Origin: Candidatus Omnitrophota bacterium
GTDB lineage: Bacteria > Omnitrophota > Gorgyraeia > B26-G9
DNA length: 35,546 bases
Assembly (NCBI GenBank): GCA_018895275.1
Contig: JAHIOQ010000108.1
Span: forward strand, 1-35,546
Reading direction: 5' to 3'
The position numbers were made by a program, and so were the translations under genes. This document shows, in pieces, positions 33,937 through 35,546 of this stretch. Below the pieces are notes generated by a model. That model was not told the origin of the DNA, did no database searches, and saw only the letters and a list, made by a program, of their open reading frames with translations. Position 1 is the stretch's first letter. Every line of letters starts with the position of its first letter.

Positions 33937-35358
33937 ATGGATAAGCTTACCGCTAAATTTCAAGCAGTAATCCGGGCGGAAAGGCTTTTTTGCCGCCGGG
34001 ACCGTATCTTGATTGGCGTCTCAGGCGGCCCTGATTCCGTTTGTTTGTTATCACTTCTCTTGTATCTTAGCAAGTCGTATCATTTCAAATTAGCCGTCGC
34101 GCATGTGAACCATTGTTTGCGCGGTAAAGAATCCGATGCGGATGAGTTATTTGTCCGGAAATTGGCGTTAAAGTGCGGCTTGCCTTTTTTTTCCGTTAAA
34201 GAAGATGTTTCTAAAATTGCCGCAGGAGAAAAGATGTCTCTCGAGGATGCGGCGCGGAAAATCCGATATGATTTTTTTCTTCGCGTCTGTTTACAGGAAA
34301 AGATCAATAAGATTGCGCTTGCTCATAGCAGGGATGACCAGGCGGAAACGGTTTTGATGCGTATCTTGCGCGGTACGGGAATTACCGGCCTCTGCGCAAT
34401 GCAGCGGAAAAGCAGGTTATCCGGAATTAGTATTATCCGTCCGTTATTAGACATAGAGAAGAAAGAAATCCTGCGGTATTCAAAGCAGCATCGTCTGGCG
34501 AGCCGGATTGATTCCAGTAATCTGGAAAGGGATTTTTTCCGTAATAAAGTGCGCCTGGATGTGCTGCCCTTCCTGTCGAAGTTTAATCCTCAGATAAGCC
34601 AAAATCTTTTTCACCTGGGAGAGAACGCTAAAGAGGTTGAGGTGTTTCTGCAGGCAGAGATAGATAAGGCCTACGCGAAGCTTATTCATAACGGGCATAA
34701 CGCCGGGCTGGTTATGAGAAGAGATAAATTCCTGCGCCTGGCCGCGGCACTGCGTAAAGGGGTTATCCGCAGGGCGATTGAAGCAATTAAGGGCGATTTA
34801 AAAGATATTGAGTATAAACATATACAATTGATTGAGGATATGGCCGCGGCGTATAAGCACATATCCCTTAACGCGGTTGATTTGCCGGGTAATGTACTAA
34901 TTCAAAAAAACCGGGGAAAAATTGTTTTCCGGAAAAAGGCTTCAGCGGTATCTGAAGTTAAACAAAAAAATATTACATGCGTGCTTGAGCCGGACAAGAA
35001 GGTTGAGATACCCAAGCTGGGATATTGCTTTTTAGCAAAAAGGGTACAGGCGGAAGTGAATATTTTAAAACATTCGCGGCAGGTGGAATATTTTGACGCG
35101 GATAAACTGCGGTTTCCCCTGTTTGTCCGCACCCGTCGTAACGGAGACGTCTTTCACCCGCTGGGCAGTTCCGGAAAAAAGAAAATAAAAAAATTTTTTA
35201 TTGATGAGAAAATCGAGCGGCAGGAAAAAGAGAGTATCCCTTTGGTGCTTTCCGGTAAAACGATTGTTTGGGTGGTAGGAATGCGCATCGCCGAGCCGTT
35301 TAAAATCACGCCGAAGACAAAGCGGATTATAAGAATAACGGCAAGAAAACTAAAATAA
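33937..35358 (+). CDS. tilS: tRNA(Ile)-lysidine synthetase
   Basis: The start was moved from TTG 33922 (ORF track) to ATG 33937, giving MDKLTAKFQAVIRAE and 473 residues. TilS attaches lysine to C34 of tRNA-Ile2(CAT) using ATP, changing Met to Ile decoding. The PP-loop SGGPDSVCLLSLLLYL (about residue 30) binds ATP; VAHVNHCLRGKESDADELFV, ALAHSRDDQAETVLMRILRGTG and RNKVRLDVLPFL are further family blocks. The C-terminal TilS domain is present (RRNGDVFHPLGSSGKKKIKKFFID). No obvious RBS; it begins 18 bp after hppA. A CAT-anticodon tRNA lies 3 kb upstream, but whether it is the substrate is not shown. Confidence 0.95.
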   Translation: MDKLTAKFQAVIRAERLFCRRDRILIGVSGGPDSVCLLSLLLYLSKSYHFKLAVAHVNHCLRGKESDADELFVRKLALKCGLPFFSVKEDVSKIAAGEKMSLEDAARKIRYDFFLRVCLQEKINKIALAHSRDDQAETVLMRILRGTGITGLCAMQRKSRLSGISIIRPLLDIEKKEILRYSKQHRLASRIDSSNLERDFFRNKVRLDVLPFLSKFNPQISQNLFHLGENAKEVEVFLQAEIDKAYAKLIHNGHNAGLVMRRDKFLRLAAALRKGVIRRAIEAIKGDLKDIEYKHIQLIEDMAAAYKHISLNAVDLPGNVLIQKNRGKIVFRKKASAVSEVKQKNITCVLEPDKKVEIPKLGYCFLAKRVQAEVNILKHSRQVEYFDADKLRFPLFVRTRRNGDVFHPLGSSGKKKIKKFFIDEKIERQEKESIPLVLSGKTIVWVVGMRIAEPFKITPKTKRIIRITARKLK

Positions 35359-35402
35359 TGCAGTGCCTAAGGGCTGAAAATAAAAACAAATAAAATATTC
35401 AC

Positions 35403-35429
35403 CACAGAGGGCACAGAGTTCACGGAGAA
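35403..35429 (+). repeat. Nonamer array (arm 1) downstream of tilS
   Basis: CACAGAGGG CACAGAGTT CACGGAGAA: three 9-mers in register. A related array in the opposite orientation lies at 35488-35512. The 188-bp tail of the window contains no ORF. Confidence 0.85.
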
Positions 35430-35487
35430 AAACTAAAGCATAAATCGTTCTATTGCTTAACCGATAACTTTTTCCGTTAATTTATTG

Positions 35488-35512
35488 ATCTTCACTCTGT
35501 GTCCTCTCTGGT
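35488..35512 (-). repeat. Nonamer array (arm 2), inverted relative to arm 1
   Basis: On the minus strand it reads CCAGAGAGGACACAGAGTGAA, sharing AGAGG.CACAGAGT with arm 1. The two arms bound about 58 bp of A/T-rich sequence and could fold back. Confidence 0.8.
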
Positions 35513-35546
35513 AAATTCTTTCATATTTTCATCCAATTTTTCATAA

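Overview
The window looks like a contig from a Gram-negative, probably uncultivated bacterium. My best guess is Omnitrophota or a relative in the wider PVC group. This is an inference from very long exported carbohydrate enzymes with a DTLSP motif behind the signal peptide, a SurA/PpiD-type periplasmic chaperone, a membrane pyrophosphatase, and short-period intergenic repeats. No rRNA or marker phylogeny is available to confirm it. Most of the window is ordinary housekeeping sequence. The unusual material lies at 1.6-16 kb and in the spacers.

Layout: (1) 2-1594 is the 3' part of glmS. (2) 1842-12376 holds two tandem genes for exported proteins of about 1,700 and 1,800 residues. Protein 1 is a GH77 4-alpha-glucanotransferase with large insertions and beta-rich/helical C-terminal extensions. 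Protein 2 has two CBM45-like modules, a GH13-like domain and a second, divergent GH77-like domain. Both carry DTLSP after the signal peptide and end in EQA(I/V). (3) 12.5-14.5 kb is a small accessory region: tRNA-Val, tRNA-Asp, a Fic protein flanked by related hairpin repeats, and a hicBA toxin-antitoxin pair. (4) 14.8-16.9 kb has an LsrF-like aldolase/thiolase and a zinc alcohol dehydrogenase, separated by a roughly 175-bp imperfect palindrome and a heptamer array. (5) 17.1-19.7 kb has lemA, an M48 protease fused to GYF_2 and zinc-ribbon domains, and a two-CW protein. (6) On the minus strand, surA/ppiD-like and maf overlap by one base; a URO-D-family gene diverges from them. (7) 23.4-26.6 kb: rsmI, a lone receiver domain, purN, and a phosphohexomutase. 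(8) 26.6-30.7 kb: a secreted protein of unknown role, eno, ftsB, an S1-domain gene, tRNA-fMet, a PocR-GAF sensor and tRNA-Met(CAT). (9) 30.9-35.4 kb: a degenerate RadC/JAB membrane protein, a small unknown gene, hppA and tilS.

The two giant proteins probably bind and remodel alpha-glucan outside the cytoplasm, because both have signal peptides. GlmS, enolase, the phosphohexomutase and the PPi-driven ion pump fit a sugar-based energy and envelope metabolism, although the genes are not in one operon.

The strongest signals for new biology are structural. A 113-bp palindromic element with a 4-bp target duplication sits in frame inside the GH77 gene. Two tRNA genes are followed by perfect 13-bp inverted copies of part of their own T-arm. 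Intergenic arrays with 7- or 9-nt period recur across the window, two of them with arms in opposite orientation. All of these were read by eye and need computation to confirm.
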